From NCBI RefSeq assembly GCF_014206875.1, contig NZ_JACIJO010000003.1, positions 288,066-352,065 on the forward strand: a stretch of DNA of 64,000 nucleotides, in the 5' to 3' direction. This DNA comes from Algoriphagus iocasae (GTDB taxonomy: Bacteria; Bacteroidota; Bacteroidia; Cytophagales; Cyclobacteriaceae). The position numbers and the translations under genes were made by a program. This document shows, piece after piece, positions 9,254 to 19,616 of the stretch. The first letter of the stretch is position 1, and each line of letters opens with the position of its first letter. The notes under the pieces were generated by a model. It saw only the letters and a list, made by a program, of their open reading frames with translations, made no database searches and was not told the DNA's origin.

Positions 9254-11680
9254 ATGCTGAAAAATTATATAAAAATTGCCTGGAGAGTATTAAAGAAAAA
9301 CAGACTATATACTGGACTGAATATCTTTGGTTTGACTCTGGGTATCAGCGGGTTTTTGATGATTATGCTTTTTATCCAGGATGAATTGCGGTATGATAGC
9401 TATTTATCAGACTCCGATTCTATCTATAGGGTCAGTACGCATTGGGGTAACTTTAATTCGGCAAGTTATGCCACCGCTCCACCGGCATTGGGTCCAAGAA
9501 TGGAATCCGATATTCCGGAAGTTGAGGCAGTTACCCGGATTTTAAAATGGAATGATTTTACCATTCAGCCTGGCTCAGGAGTCAATAAAGAACAGGTCTT
9601 TCGGGAAGAAAAAGTGTATTACGCTGAGCCTAACTTTTTCAAGGTTTTTGATATGCCTATCCTGGCTGGGAGCAAAGAAAAGGCACTTTCTGAACCCAAC
9701 TTTATTGTAATTACAGAATCTCTTTCGAGAAAGTATTTTGGAGATATTTCACCGCAGGAAGTCCTTGGGAAGGTCTTATTGATCGGAAGTAATGATCCCA
9801 CACCTAGGGAGATTGCTGCAGTGATCAAGGATATACCTGCTCAATCTCATATGCATTTTGATATGCTGGTTTATGAGCCAGGGATGTATCAGGAGATTTT
9901 TTTAATGGATTCTTGGTCTTGGCCAATTCTCTATACTTATGCCAAAATAGCGGAAGGAAATCAACAAGCAGTTTCCTCCAAGCTCGCTCAGATTGTGGAG
10001 AATTATGCGATGCCATCGCTTAATTCTGAAGATGGAAGTACGGATTACAACCTACAGTTGATGCCTATTCAGGACATTCATCTTAATTCACATCTGCTCC
10101 GTGAATTTGAAGCCAATAGCTACGAAAGCTATGTTTATATTTTTTCATTGGTTGCCATATTCGTCTTGCTTTTGGCCTGTATCAATTTTATGAATCTGGC
10201 TACCGCCAAAGCTGGGCTTCGGTCTATGGAAGTCGGAGTAAGAAAGGTGATGGGCTCCAAAAAATCTCAGCTTGTTTACCAATTCCTGACAGAAGCATTT
10301 ATTATCGTTCTCATTTCCATTTTCCTTTCCCTTTTGGTAGTACAGTTATCAAATTCCCTGTTCAATCAAATTTCAGGAAAGGACCTTCAGTTTAATCTGA
10401 TTGGAAATCCGATGGTCTTGGTAGCAATTCCTTCATTATTAATTGTCCTGACCCTTTTATCAGGATTTTATCCAGCTTTCTATTTGAGTTCTTTCAAACC
10501 TTTGCTGATTATGAAAAAGCAATTGTCGGTAGGGAAGAATTCACATGCTTTCAGAAACGCCTTGGTTGTATTTCAGTTTGCCACTTCTTTGACTTTGATC
10601 ATTTGTACTCTGATGGTGCAGCGGCAGATGAATTTTATCCAAAACACCAATCCTGGATTTGATAAAGATCAGTTGCTTATCATTCATAATGACGGGGAAA
10701 TTCAAAATCATCAGCGGGAGGACTTCAAAGGAAGGTTTGCTTCAAGTTCCCATATACAATCCCTGAGTTTTTCTACTGGAATTCCAATGTCAGGCCAGTT
10801 CCAGATGCGATCTTTTAATGTGCAGGATGCGGTAGAAGAGCAGGGGATGAATTGGTATGAAGCAGATGCAGACTATATCGACACTTATCAGATCAACTTA
10901 CTAGCCGGGAGAAACTTTGCAAGGACAGCAAGAGCAGATTCGGGCAAAGTAGTCATCAACCAGCAGGCAGCTAAGTTCTTTGGGATCTTGGACGATCCTG
11001 TGGGGCAGATTTTGACCAAAAACAGAGGTGAAGATGATGAGGCAACTTTGGAAGTGATCGGCATGGTGGAAGATTTCAATTTTGAGTCGTTTCGGAATGA
11101 AATCAAGCCATTGGTTATCGAATACATGGACAATTATTTCTTAAGAGATTACATCACAGTTCGTGTTCAGGCTGGTTCGATGGAGTCGGGTTTGGCAGCT
11201 TTGGAAGAGGCCTGGAAAGCCTACGAACCTCGAGTTCCAATGAATTATTCCTTTTTGGATCAAGACTTTGCTAGGGTATATCAATCTGAAATGAAGATGG
11301 CAGATCTGCTTAAAGTTCTGACACTTCTTTCGATAATTATTGCCTGTCTGGGCTTGTTTGGACTGACAGCTTATACCACTCATCTGCGAACGAAAGAAAT
11401 TGGAATCAGAAAAGTTTTTGGAGCTTCCATGATGGAGATTTTTATGATGCTTTCAGCTTCCTACCTCAAATTGATCTGTATTTCAATTCTATTCGCTATT
11501 CCACTTGCCATTTATTTCATGGATCAATGGCTGGAAGAATTTGCCTATAAAACAGGATTGAATATCTGGGTAATGATTTTGGCTACGATATCCTGTTTGG
11601 CTTTAGCCTTGGCTACAATCTTTTTTCAATCCTATAAAAGTATCCAAGCGGATCCGGTGAAGAGCTTGAAAGATGAGTAA
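9254..11680 (+). CDS. FtsX/MacB-family orphan permease 3
   Basis: 808 residues beginning MLKNYIKIAWRVLKKNRLYT. FtsX domain 1 at about 292-410 (MEVGVRKVMGSKKSQ), TM5 after FRNALVVFQFATS at about 432, FtsX domain 2 from about 685 (CLGLFGLTAY, LRTKEIGIRKVFGAS), and C-terminus DPVKSLKDE, where the usual NP is DP. The N-terminal helix region RLYTGLNIFGLTLG resembles those of permeases 12 and 16 more than its direct neighbours, so array order does not simply follow similarity. No separate promoter module precedes it. Confidence 0.9.
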   Translation: MLKNYIKIAWRVLKKNRLYTGLNIFGLTLGISGFLMIMLFIQDELRYDSYLSDSDSIYRVSTHWGNFNSASYATAPPALGPRMESDIPEVEAVTRILKWNDFTIQPGSGVNKEQVFREEKVYYAEPNFFKVFDMPILAGSKEKALSEPNFIVITESLSRKYFGDISPQEVLGKVLLIGSNDPTPREIAAVIKDIPAQSHMHFDMLVYEPGMYQEIFLMDSWSWPILYTYAKIAEGNQQAVSSKLAQIVENYAMPSLNSEDGSTDYNLQLMPIQDIHLNSHLLREFEANSYESYVYIFSLVAIFVLLLACINFMNLATAKAGLRSMEVGVRKVMGSKKSQLVYQFLTEAFIIVLISIFLSLLVVQLSNSLFNQISGKDLQFNLIGNPMVLVAIPSLLIVLTLLSGFYPAFYLSSFKPLLIMKKQLSVGKNSHAFRNALVVFQFATSLTLIICTLMVQRQMNFIQNTNPGFDKDQLLIIHNDGEIQNHQREDFKGRFASSSHIQSLSFSTGIPMSGQFQMRSFNVQDAVEEQGMNWYEADADYIDTYQINLLAGRNFARTARADSGKVVINQQAAKFFGILDDPVGQILTKNRGEDDEATLEVIGMVEDFNFESFRNEIKPLVIEYMDNYFLRDYITVRVQAGSMESGLAALEEAWKAYEPRVPMNYSFLDQDFARVYQSEMKMADLLKVLTLLSIIIACLGLFGLTAYTTHLRTKEIGIRKVFGASMMEIFMMLSASYLKLICISILFAIPLAIYFMDQWLEEFAYKTGLNIWVMILATISCLALALATIFFQSYKSIQADPVKSLKDE

Positions 11681-11826
11681 CGAAGTACGATTGAAGAAGC
11701 GCGAAGTATCGAGTACGAAGTATTAAGTATCAAGTACAAAGTATCTGGAATTAAGAATTTTAAAACAACAGGTGAGGTGGTAGATAAAAAACCTTTCAAC
11801 CTTTGAACCTTAAAACTTTAAAACCA
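11681..11826. repeat. Spacer with AAGTAY repeats and pyrimidine-rich leader
   Basis: Units such as GAAGTATTAAGTATC and AAGTACAAAGTATC follow the permease 3 stop. Immediately before the next ATG there is a run of CTTTCAACCTTTGAACC-type units. Neither part encodes a protein. Confidence 0.6.
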
Positions 11827-14262
11827 ATGTGGAAAAACTATTTAAAAATCGCCTGGAGAAATATACTGAAAGCCAAAGGTTTTTCCTTTATCAATATTGC
11901 TGGACTCAGCATTGGTATTTCTGCTTGTATCCTGATTGCTGTTTATATTCTACACGAAACCAGCTATGATAAATTCGTCCCGAATTCCGAAAATATCTAT
12001 CGTGTAGTAAACAGCATCAATTTAGGTAATGGCACAGAAAGAGGAGTTCATTTTTCTGCCAATTTCGCTAGGACAGTTGATGCTGATTTTGATGAGGTGG
12101 AAAAGGCAGGAAGGATCATGGATAATGACCTTTTTTATGGAGCAGGAGCCAATGAAATTCAGATCAATGACCAGGAAATGCAGCACCATGAAGAAGGTTT
12201 TGCTTATGCTGATCAGGAAGTTTTGGATATTTTCAGTATTCCCATGGTATTCGGTGATGCTAAAACCGCATTGACAGAACCAAAGTCTATTGTCATTTCC
12301 GAATCTGTTTCCAAGAAATTCTTTAAAGATCAAAATCCTGTAGGTAGTGTGATTTACCTCAATGGAAATCGGGAAGATCCTAGAAGAATTACTGCAGTGA
12401 TGAGGGATTTCCCAACTAACTCGCACCTGGACTACAAATACTTTTTGACCATGAAGGGAGTTGAATTTGGGAAGGGTGAGCAGGATAGATGGGTTCAGTC
12501 CAATTACAAAACTTACTTACAGCTTAGACCAGATACCAATGTAGAAGAATTTGACAAAACGCTTTCTTCCACGGTCATTATTCAATACCTCAAACCGGCC
12601 ATGTTGGCAATGGGCATGACCATGGCAGAAGGATTGGAGGATAAAGCTGAGTTATATCTACAGCCAATGACGGATATCCATTTGTATTCCGCCAATATCG
12701 GCAAGGAATCAGGTTTTAGAAATGATATCAAAATTGTCTGGATTTTCGGGACTGTTGCCTTGTTTATCCTGGTTTTGGCTTCGATCAATTTTGTGAATCT
12801 CTCCACTGCTAAATCTGCCAATCGGGCAAAAGAAGTTGGCCTGAGAAAGGTAGTTGGTTCGAGTAGAATGAACTTGATCTTTCAATTTTTAGCGGAATCC
12901 ATACTATTGACATTAATGGCGTTTGTAGTAGGATTGATTCTGGCAGAGTCCATTATGCCTCTTTTCCAAGAGATGACAGGCATAGCACTGACGATACCTT
13001 GGTCAAACCCGTTATTCTTGCCAATTCTATTAGTTGCTGCTTTATTGGTTGGTGGTCTTGCAGGATTTTATCCATCCATTTACTTATCAGCTTTTTCACC
13101 CATCCATGTTCTAAAAGGAAGATTGAGACTGGGTAGCAAATCAGGAGGCTTTCAAAGCAGTCTGGTGGTCTTCCAATTCAGCATATCAATTATTCTGATT
13201 ATTGGCACACTGGTAATCAATAAGCAGATGTCTCATATCCTGAACTCAAAAGTTGGGTTTGAGAAGGAGCAGGTGATTCAACTCTATGGTACCAATATGT
13301 TGGGGGATCAAGATCAAGTTTTCAAGGAGGAATTAACCCGTATTTCCGGAATTGAATCAGTTACAATCAGTGATTTTTTGCCATTGGCTGGGACTAAGCG
13401 AAATGGCAATCAATTTACCAAAGAAGGTAGGGATAATATTGATGAAAGTATCTCCGGCCAAGTTTGGCAGGTAGATGAGGATTATTTAGAGACGCTTGGA
13501 ATCGAATTAATAGCGGGAAGAAATTTTGATAAGAATATCGCTTCGGATAAGAAAGCAACTATCGTCAACGAAGAAATGGTAAAGGAACTTGCTTTGGAAG
13601 ATCCAATAGGTAAGAAAATATCGAGATACGGTGAAGTCAATGAAATTATTGGAGTAGTCAAAGATTTCCGCTTTGATAATATGAAACAGCGCGTATTGCC
13701 TCTAGCGCTCTTTATGGGCAAAAGCAACACAATTATGTCGGTGAAAGCAAATACAGACGATATGCAGGGGCTATTGAAATCAATTGAGCAAAAATGGAAT
13801 GGATTTGCACCAAATCTTGCCTTCCGATATGCTTTTATGGATGATTCCTTTGCGCAGATGTATAGTAATGTCCGTAGAGTTCGAATCATCCTGACCAGCT
13901 TTTCTGTGTTAGCTATTCTAGTCGCTTGTTTAGGCTTGTTTGCGCTGTCTGCCTATATGATTGAGCAGAGAAGCAAGGAAATGAGTATCCGCAAAGTACT
14001 GGGTGCTTCGCTTCATGGAATCTTCAGAATGTTGACTCAGAAATTCATCTTGATGACTTTGGTTTCCTTGGTTATTGCAGCTCCAATTTCTTATTACCTG
14101 ATGGAAAATTGGCTGAAAGACTTTGATAGCAAAATTGAAATTGGCTGGCAAACCTTTGTGGTTTCTGGATTAGTAGCCACCACGATGGCTCTATTGACAG
14201 TAAGTTATCATGCTTTGAAATCTATAAGAATCAATCCCGCCTCCAATTTGAAAGGGGAATAG
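11827..14262 (+). CDS. FtsX/MacB-family orphan permease 4
   Basis: 811 residues from the ATG at 11827, chosen because it begins MWKNYLKIAWRN like its paralogues; an ATG at 11803 would add eight residues translated from the pyrimidine-rich leader repeat. FtsX domain 1 at about 301-420 (AKEVGLRKVVGSSRM), TM5 near 441, FtsX domain 2 from about 684 with CLGLFALSAY and EQRSKEMSIRKVLGAS. The domain 2 loop has KEMSIRK in place of KEIGIRK. C-terminus NPASNLKGE is one of the more divergent tails. The neighbours on both sides are paralogues. Confidence 0.9.
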   Translation: MWKNYLKIAWRNILKAKGFSFINIAGLSIGISACILIAVYILHETSYDKFVPNSENIYRVVNSINLGNGTERGVHFSANFARTVDADFDEVEKAGRIMDNDLFYGAGANEIQINDQEMQHHEEGFAYADQEVLDIFSIPMVFGDAKTALTEPKSIVISESVSKKFFKDQNPVGSVIYLNGNREDPRRITAVMRDFPTNSHLDYKYFLTMKGVEFGKGEQDRWVQSNYKTYLQLRPDTNVEEFDKTLSSTVIIQYLKPAMLAMGMTMAEGLEDKAELYLQPMTDIHLYSANIGKESGFRNDIKIVWIFGTVALFILVLASINFVNLSTAKSANRAKEVGLRKVVGSSRMNLIFQFLAESILLTLMAFVVGLILAESIMPLFQEMTGIALTIPWSNPLFLPILLVAALLVGGLAGFYPSIYLSAFSPIHVLKGRLRLGSKSGGFQSSLVVFQFSISIILIIGTLVINKQMSHILNSKVGFEKEQVIQLYGTNMLGDQDQVFKEELTRISGIESVTISDFLPLAGTKRNGNQFTKEGRDNIDESISGQVWQVDEDYLETLGIELIAGRNFDKNIASDKKATIVNEEMVKELALEDPIGKKISRYGEVNEIIGVVKDFRFDNMKQRVLPLALFMGKSNTIMSVKANTDDMQGLLKSIEQKWNGFAPNLAFRYAFMDDSFAQMYSNVRRVRIILTSFSVLAILVACLGLFALSAYMIEQRSKEMSIRKVLGASLHGIFRMLTQKFILMTLVSLVIAAPISYYLMENWLKDFDSKIEIGWQTFVVSGLVATTMALLTVSYHALKSIRINPASNLKGE

Positions 14263-14494
14263 GAAGTTAGAGGTATCTAGTACAAAGTACAAAGTATTAA
14301 GTACCATGTACCGAGTATCAAGCTAGCCTGCAGAAGGTAAGTATAAAGTATATAGTATTTAGTATTTTGAATTTAGAAACAAGAGTCAAGAAACTAGAAG
14401 CAAGAACTAAGAACCAAGAATCGAGAGTAATGAAGGATTGGGGAGGGCTAATTTTTCAATCTTCCAATCTTTCAATTTTCAAATTGATAAAACC
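14263..14494. repeat. Modular repeat spacer between permeases 4 and 5
   Basis: AAGTACAAAGTATTAAGTACC units, a dyad AGCCTGCAGAAGGTAAG, a GAAGCAAGAACTAAGAACC run, then AAGGATTGGGGAGGGCTAA and TTTTTCAATCTTCCAATC before the ATG. This is the same order of parts as at 9077-9253, so the spacers themselves look related by duplication. Confidence 0.65.
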
Positions 14495-16918
14495 ATGCTA
14501 AAGAACTACTTTAAAATCGCTTATAGAAATCTTCTGAAAAAGAAGGTTTATTCCTTTATCAATATTGTTGGATTGGGGATTGGAATGGCCTGCTGTGTCT
14601 TGATTTTTATGTTTGTGCAGGACGAACTTTCCTATGATCAATTCAATGAAAAGGGCGATCGGATTTTTAGAGTTGTTCATGGGTATTTTGGAGAGGATGA
14701 ACAGGCCAATAATTCAAGAGAAGACTATTGGGTTTGGGGAAATGCTCCGGTAGGACCTGCTTTGGAATTGGATTTTCCTGAAGTGGAGAAGGTTGTTCGG
14801 TTTTCTGGAAAAGGAGATATCTTGTTTACCGTGGGCGATCAAACCCAACAGGAAGACGGTATCGTCTTTATGGATTCTACTTTTTTTGAAGTGTTTTCAT
14901 TCGAATTTCTTGAAGGAGATCCTAAAAAAGCATTGGTAGCTCCATATAGCGTCGTGCTTTCTGAAACCACTGCAAAGAAATATTTTGGAGACCAGCAGGC
15001 TTTAGGCAAAACCCTGAAAGGTAGTGATGTTGCTGGGAGAGCCAATGCAGGGGATTATACTGTTACTGGGGTGATGAAAGATTCCCCTTCAAACTCCCAT
15101 CTGAAGTTTAATACTCTTTTATCTTTAAGTACTTTTTATCAATCCAGACCGGGAATATTTGATGCATGGGGTTATGTGGATACTTACACCTATTTCTTGG
15201 TCAATGAGCAATTTGACCAGCAGGCTTTTGAGGCTAAAATCCCAGAATTCATTAAAAGAAGAGCTAGCGAAGAAAATGGGCCAAATTATACTATTGGGAT
15301 TGAACCATTGAAGGATGTGTATCTCAGATCGGAAGTTCAGCGACAGCCGGGAGAAACTGCTTCTCTTTCGAATATTTATATTTTCTCCATAATCGGTCTG
15401 TTTATCCTGGGGATTGCGATCATCAATTTTATGAATCTTTCTACCGCCAGATCAATGGAGCGGGCCAAAGAAGTGGGAATCCGTAAATCCATAGGAGCAG
15501 ATAAAAATAGCTTGATCTTTCAATTTTTGGAAGAATCTCTGATCATCGTATTGCTGGCCGCCATAATCTCCGTGATTTTAGTTTCAGTTGCCTTGCCATT
15601 AATGGAGCAACTTACCGGTAAAGAACTTCAAATCAACCGTGTAATCAATTGGCAGACTATCCCATTTTTTGTTGGGATTGTCTTGATTGTGGGATTATTG
15701 GCAGGTTCCTATCCAGCATTGGTACTATCGAGTTTTAGACCGGTAGCCATCTTAAAAGGAATTAATAAGTCAGATGCCAAGGGAGCAAATTTGCGTAAAG
15801 GATTGGTAGTTTTTCAGTTTAGCCTTTCCATCGCCTTGATTGCGGGCACCCTCATTGTTTACACCCAAATGAGTCATTTATTGGACAAGGACATGGGTTT
15901 TGACAAAGAACAAATGCTGGTAGTAGATTATAACTATGACGAGCAGGTCAACAATGTCTCCTCTGCTTTGGAAAATGAGTTGGAGAAAAACCAAAACATT
16001 GCCTCAGTCGCCTTTTCTAGGTCAGTTCCCGGAAGTCATTTTCCGAATGCTGGAACGACGATCGAGAATCCTGATGGTGAAATGGTCATGGAAGGTCAGG
16101 CAATTTTTCAGGTCGGATTGGATTTTATCGATCATTTCAATCTGGAGCTAGTTGCTGGAAGATCTTACAGTAGGGATTATCCATCTGATTCCACTTCTGC
16201 TTTGGTGATCAATGAAGCTGCAGCCCGGCAATATGGCTATTCTAATCCTGCAGATGCGGTTGGTAAAAAATTCGATCAGTGGGGTAGAGCAGGAACGGTG
16301 ATCGGTGTAGTAAAGGATTTCAATTACATTTCTCTTCATAACAAAGTAGAACCTTTGACTTTGCCGTTTGAAGCATATGCCAGTAGGTATATGAGCCTAA
16401 AATTGAAAACAGAAGATCTTCCTGCAACTTTATCACAAATCGAACAAGTTTGGAGTCAATTGGCTCCACACAGGCCATTTATTTACAGCTTTTTGGATGA
16501 GGATTTCAATAGACAATATGAATCGGATTTCAGGTTCAGACAGATCTTTACCACCTTTTCTATTCTCGCGATTTTCATTGCCTGTTTAGGCTTATTGGGC
16601 TTGGCCACTTACACAGCAGAACAGCGAACCAAAGAAATCGGGATCCGGAAAGTGTTGGGTGCGAATATCGGCAGCATTGTAGGATTACTATCTAAAGACT
16701 TTGTGAAACTGGTATTGATCGCTATTCTGGTAGCTACACCTGTGGCCTGGTATGGAATGAATCAATGGCTAGAAGGTTTTGCCTATCATGTTCCTGTTCA
16801 CTGGTGGGTGTTCCTGATTTCAGGAGTGTTGGCGGTAATTGTAGCATTGGTTACGATTAGTTTCCAAGCTATCAAAGCTGCATTGATGAATCCGGTGAAG
16901 AGTTTGAAAAGCGAGTAG
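14495..16918 (+). CDS. FtsX/MacB-family orphan permease 5
   Basis: 807 residues from ATG 14495 (MLKNYFKIAYRNLLKKKVYS). A longer frame from a non-ATG codon at 14438 only translates spacer repeat and is rejected. FtsX domain 1 at about 292-410 (AKEVGIRKSIGADKNS), TM5 after LRKGLVVFQFSLS at about 432, FtsX domain 2 from about 685 (CLGLLGLATY, EQRTKEIGIRKVLGAN), C-terminus NPVKSLKSE. The second periplasmic core contains the family-typical VIGVVKDFNYISL. The conserved loops that would contact an ATPase are intact. Confidence 0.9.
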   Translation: MLKNYFKIAYRNLLKKKVYSFINIVGLGIGMACCVLIFMFVQDELSYDQFNEKGDRIFRVVHGYFGEDEQANNSREDYWVWGNAPVGPALELDFPEVEKVVRFSGKGDILFTVGDQTQQEDGIVFMDSTFFEVFSFEFLEGDPKKALVAPYSVVLSETTAKKYFGDQQALGKTLKGSDVAGRANAGDYTVTGVMKDSPSNSHLKFNTLLSLSTFYQSRPGIFDAWGYVDTYTYFLVNEQFDQQAFEAKIPEFIKRRASEENGPNYTIGIEPLKDVYLRSEVQRQPGETASLSNIYIFSIIGLFILGIAIINFMNLSTARSMERAKEVGIRKSIGADKNSLIFQFLEESLIIVLLAAIISVILVSVALPLMEQLTGKELQINRVINWQTIPFFVGIVLIVGLLAGSYPALVLSSFRPVAILKGINKSDAKGANLRKGLVVFQFSLSIALIAGTLIVYTQMSHLLDKDMGFDKEQMLVVDYNYDEQVNNVSSALENELEKNQNIASVAFSRSVPGSHFPNAGTTIENPDGEMVMEGQAIFQVGLDFIDHFNLELVAGRSYSRDYPSDSTSALVINEAAARQYGYSNPADAVGKKFDQWGRAGTVIGVVKDFNYISLHNKVEPLTLPFEAYASRYMSLKLKTEDLPATLSQIEQVWSQLAPHRPFIYSFLDEDFNRQYESDFRFRQIFTTFSILAIFIACLGLLGLATYTAEQRTKEIGIRKVLGANIGSIVGLLSKDFVKLVLIAILVATPVAWYGMNQWLEGFAYHVPVHWWVFLISGVLAVIVALVTISFQAIKAALMNPVKSLKSE

Positions 16919-17207
16919 GGAAGTAAGAAGTCTGAAGTAAAAAGTACCAAGTACCAAGATTTCCTGCCGAAGGTAGGTACAAAGTAAAAAGTACCAAGTA
17001 CCAAGTACAAAGCCTTTCTTCCGAAGGAAGGAATTAAGAGTCAAGCTTGCCTGCCGAAAGTAGGTATCAAGTATCTAGACTTCGATCCTTTTAGCTATCG
17101 GGATCGAAGTCTAAAACCTTTCAACCTTACAACTTTAAAACCTTACAACCTTACAACCTTTCAATCTTCCAATCTTGTAATCTTTCAATCTTCCAATCCA
17201 CAAAGCT
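16919..17207. repeat. Repeat-rich spacer with a perfect 13-bp inverted repeat
   Basis: AAGTACCAAGTACC-type units fill about 16919-17075, interrupted by dyads of the CCTGCCGAAGGTAGG type. A perfect inverted repeat follows, TAGACTTCGATCC at 17076-17088 and GGATCGAAGTCTA at 17101-17113. From 17115 to the ATG there are repeated CCTTACAACC and TCTTCCAATC units. No gene is seen. Confidence 0.65.
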
Positions 17208-19616
17208 ATGCTGAAAAACTATCTAAAAATCGCCTTCAGAAATATCAGGAAGAACAAGCTTTTTTCTTTCCTGAATATTGCCGGACTGTCCATAGGTATG
17301 GCGGTTTGTATTATGATCATGCTTTTTGTGAATTATGAGCGGGGTTTTGATAGCATTCATACCAAGAATATTTATCGTCTGGATGAAGTTCAGAATTGGG
17401 AAGGTATGGTAGCGCCTCAGAAAGTTGCCTTGTCCATGTATCCCATGGGGCCGACTTTGCTTGAAGAGTTTCCTGAAATTATGAATTTCACAAGGGTAAG
17501 GCCAGGTGGAGAATTGAGGTTTAAAGATCAAGAAAAAGAAGCCATGCTTACAGAAACCATGTGGGCAGATTCTTCCTTTTTCCAGATTTTTGACTTCAAA
17601 CTTGTAGAAGGTAACCGAGCCACTGCATTGACTGAGCCTTACAGCATTGTTTTGACTGAGAAAAGTGCTGAGAAGATTTTCGGCGAAACATCTCCCATGG
17701 GTAAATCCCTTACGCTGTCAGAACAAGATACTATTTCATACACTGTCACTGCTGTTTTGGAAGATATCCCTGAAAACTCCCATTTGAGATTTGAAGCGCT
17801 AACATCTTTCAGCAGCTATGTAGGTCCTCAAGCCATGGACAACTGGGGCGGAAATTGGCTTACCACATACCTTGAGTTGGGAGATGGAGCGGATTTGGAT
17901 GCAATGGAATCAAAGTTTCCTGCCTTTCTAGTTTCCCATATGGGAGAGGAAGGAGCAGGAGGATATGAGCTTTTTCTTCAGCCTTTAAGTGAAGTCCATG
18001 CCGGTTCCACGGACATCACCCATGATTACATCAATTATCAGAAATTTGACGGGGCATACACAAGAATATTCTTCTACATCGCCCTGATCGTACTTTTTAT
18101 CGCCGGGATCAATTTTGTGAATTTATCATCTGCCAAATCAATAAGCCGAGCTATGGAGATTGGCGTAAGAAAAGCTTCGGGCGCTTCCAAATCCCAACTT
18201 TACTTACAGTTTATCGGTGAATCTATTGTGATAAGCCTGATGGCTATGGTGCTGGCTACGATTTTGGTGTCAATAGCATTACCTTTTCTGAATGAGTTCA
18301 GCCAGCGGCAGCTCGAGTTTCCTTTATTCAGAAGTCCTCTTTTCCTGGTTTCAATGCTTTTAGGTGCTGTTTTGGTCGGAACCCTTTCAGGTTTATACCC
18401 TGCGCTTTATCTTTCAAATTTTAATCCGGTAAAGGTTTTGAAAGGCTCTCCAGTCACTGGAAAAAGGAAGGCTGATTTTAGAAATATATTGGTGGTGGTG
18501 CAATTTAGCTGTGCTATTTTCCTGATTATCTCCACCTTGTTTGCCTCTCGGCAGGTAAGGTTTATGCAGGAAAAAGACCTGGGATTCAAACATGAACAAG
18601 TGATTACTATTCCTTTTGGGCAGCGCTTAACTGATCGATACGAGACGCTTAAGCAGGCCTTGCTTGCAAGTTCGCAGGTGGAAGAAGTGACAGCTTCCGG
18701 TCAGCGACTGGGAAATAACCTTCATCAAACAGGAATAACATTTCATGGAGTTGGGCCAGCAGTAAATCTGGCTACCTCACAAGTAGTGGTGGATCCGGAC
18801 TTTTTGGATGTGTACAAGATTGAATTGATTGCAGGCCGAAACTTTAATGATACCGAAGCGGATAACGGCAATACGTACTTGATCAATGAATCATTGGCCA
18901 AGGAACTTATCCAGAAGGATGGAGAGAATAGGGATATAGAGTCATTGATAGGATCTCAATTCGGTTTCAGCGGGATGGATTCGGCGGGGAGACTTGTGGG
19001 CATTGTCAAGGATTTTAACTTTAATTCCTTACATCATAAAATAGAAACCCTGACCATATTCAATCAGCGCAATTGGGGATTTGAAGAATTGTCCGTGAAA
19101 ATAAGTGGTGAGAATGTACCTGAAGCACTTGCCCAAATTGAATCTATCTGGAATACGCAGGTGCCAGAACGGGAATTTGAGTACCAGTTTTTGGACGACC
19201 ATTTTAAAGAATTGTATAGAGCTGATCGAACGGTAAATGCTATAGTCGGCATGCTTACGGGACTTTCCATCTTAATTTCCTGTCTGGGGCTTTTTGGTCT
19301 GGTATCATTCACCTTGGAGCAGCGTGTAAAAGAAATAGGAATCAGAAAGGTGTTGGGGGCATCAGTGACCACGGTGGTCGCTATACTTTCCAAGGACTTT
19401 ATCAAACTGGTATTGGTTGCTATTGTTATTGCAGTTCCGGTTTCCTGGTATGTGGTGGATCAGTGGATTCAGGATTTTGCTTATAGAATCAATATAGAGT
19501 GGTGGGTGTTTGCGGTTTCTGGCTTGGTGGCAATCCTTATTGCACTTGCTACAGTAAGTTTGCAAGCATTCAAAGCTGCATTGATGAATCCTGTAAATAG
19601 TTTGAAGAGTGAGTAA
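17208..19616 (+). CDS. FtsX/MacB-family orphan permease 6
   Basis: 802 residues beginning MLKNYLKIAFRNIRKNKLFS, last of block 1. FtsX domain 1 at about 284-402 reads MEIGVRKASGASKSQ, TM5 follows FRNILVVVQFSCA at about 424, FtsX domain 2 from about 677 carries CLGLFGLVSF and EQRVKEIGIRKVLGAS, and the tail is NPVNSLKSE. The first periplasmic core is shorter than in permeases 2 and 4. Downstream the array stops for 9 kb, replaced by accessory genes, and resumes at 28962. Confidence 0.9.
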   Translation: MLKNYLKIAFRNIRKNKLFSFLNIAGLSIGMAVCIMIMLFVNYERGFDSIHTKNIYRLDEVQNWEGMVAPQKVALSMYPMGPTLLEEFPEIMNFTRVRPGGELRFKDQEKEAMLTETMWADSSFFQIFDFKLVEGNRATALTEPYSIVLTEKSAEKIFGETSPMGKSLTLSEQDTISYTVTAVLEDIPENSHLRFEALTSFSSYVGPQAMDNWGGNWLTTYLELGDGADLDAMESKFPAFLVSHMGEEGAGGYELFLQPLSEVHAGSTDITHDYINYQKFDGAYTRIFFYIALIVLFIAGINFVNLSSAKSISRAMEIGVRKASGASKSQLYLQFIGESIVISLMAMVLATILVSIALPFLNEFSQRQLEFPLFRSPLFLVSMLLGAVLVGTLSGLYPALYLSNFNPVKVLKGSPVTGKRKADFRNILVVVQFSCAIFLIISTLFASRQVRFMQEKDLGFKHEQVITIPFGQRLTDRYETLKQALLASSQVEEVTASGQRLGNNLHQTGITFHGVGPAVNLATSQVVVDPDFLDVYKIELIAGRNFNDTEADNGNTYLINESLAKELIQKDGENRDIESLIGSQFGFSGMDSAGRLVGIVKDFNFNSLHHKIETLTIFNQRNWGFEELSVKISGENVPEALAQIESIWNTQVPEREFEYQFLDDHFKELYRADRTVNAIVGMLTGLSILISCLGLFGLVSFTLEQRVKEIGIRKVLGASVTTVVAILSKDFIKLVLVAIVIAVPVSWYVVDQWIQDFAYRINIEWWVFAVSGLVAILIALATVSLQAFKAALMNPVNSLKSE

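Noticed and set aside
14438..14494. Upstream-extended starts for permeases 5, 7, 11 and 13 (14438, 28956, 47157, 52190) and permease 4 (11803)
   Set aside because: Four of the extensions use non-ATG codons and all translate spacer or leader DNA. The downstream ATGs give the family N-terminus in every case.
16919..17075. CRISPR-like look of the AAGTACCAAGTACC repeats
   Set aside because: The units are short, degenerate and adjacent, with no uniform spacers and no cas genes. They are intergenic microsatellite-type repeats.
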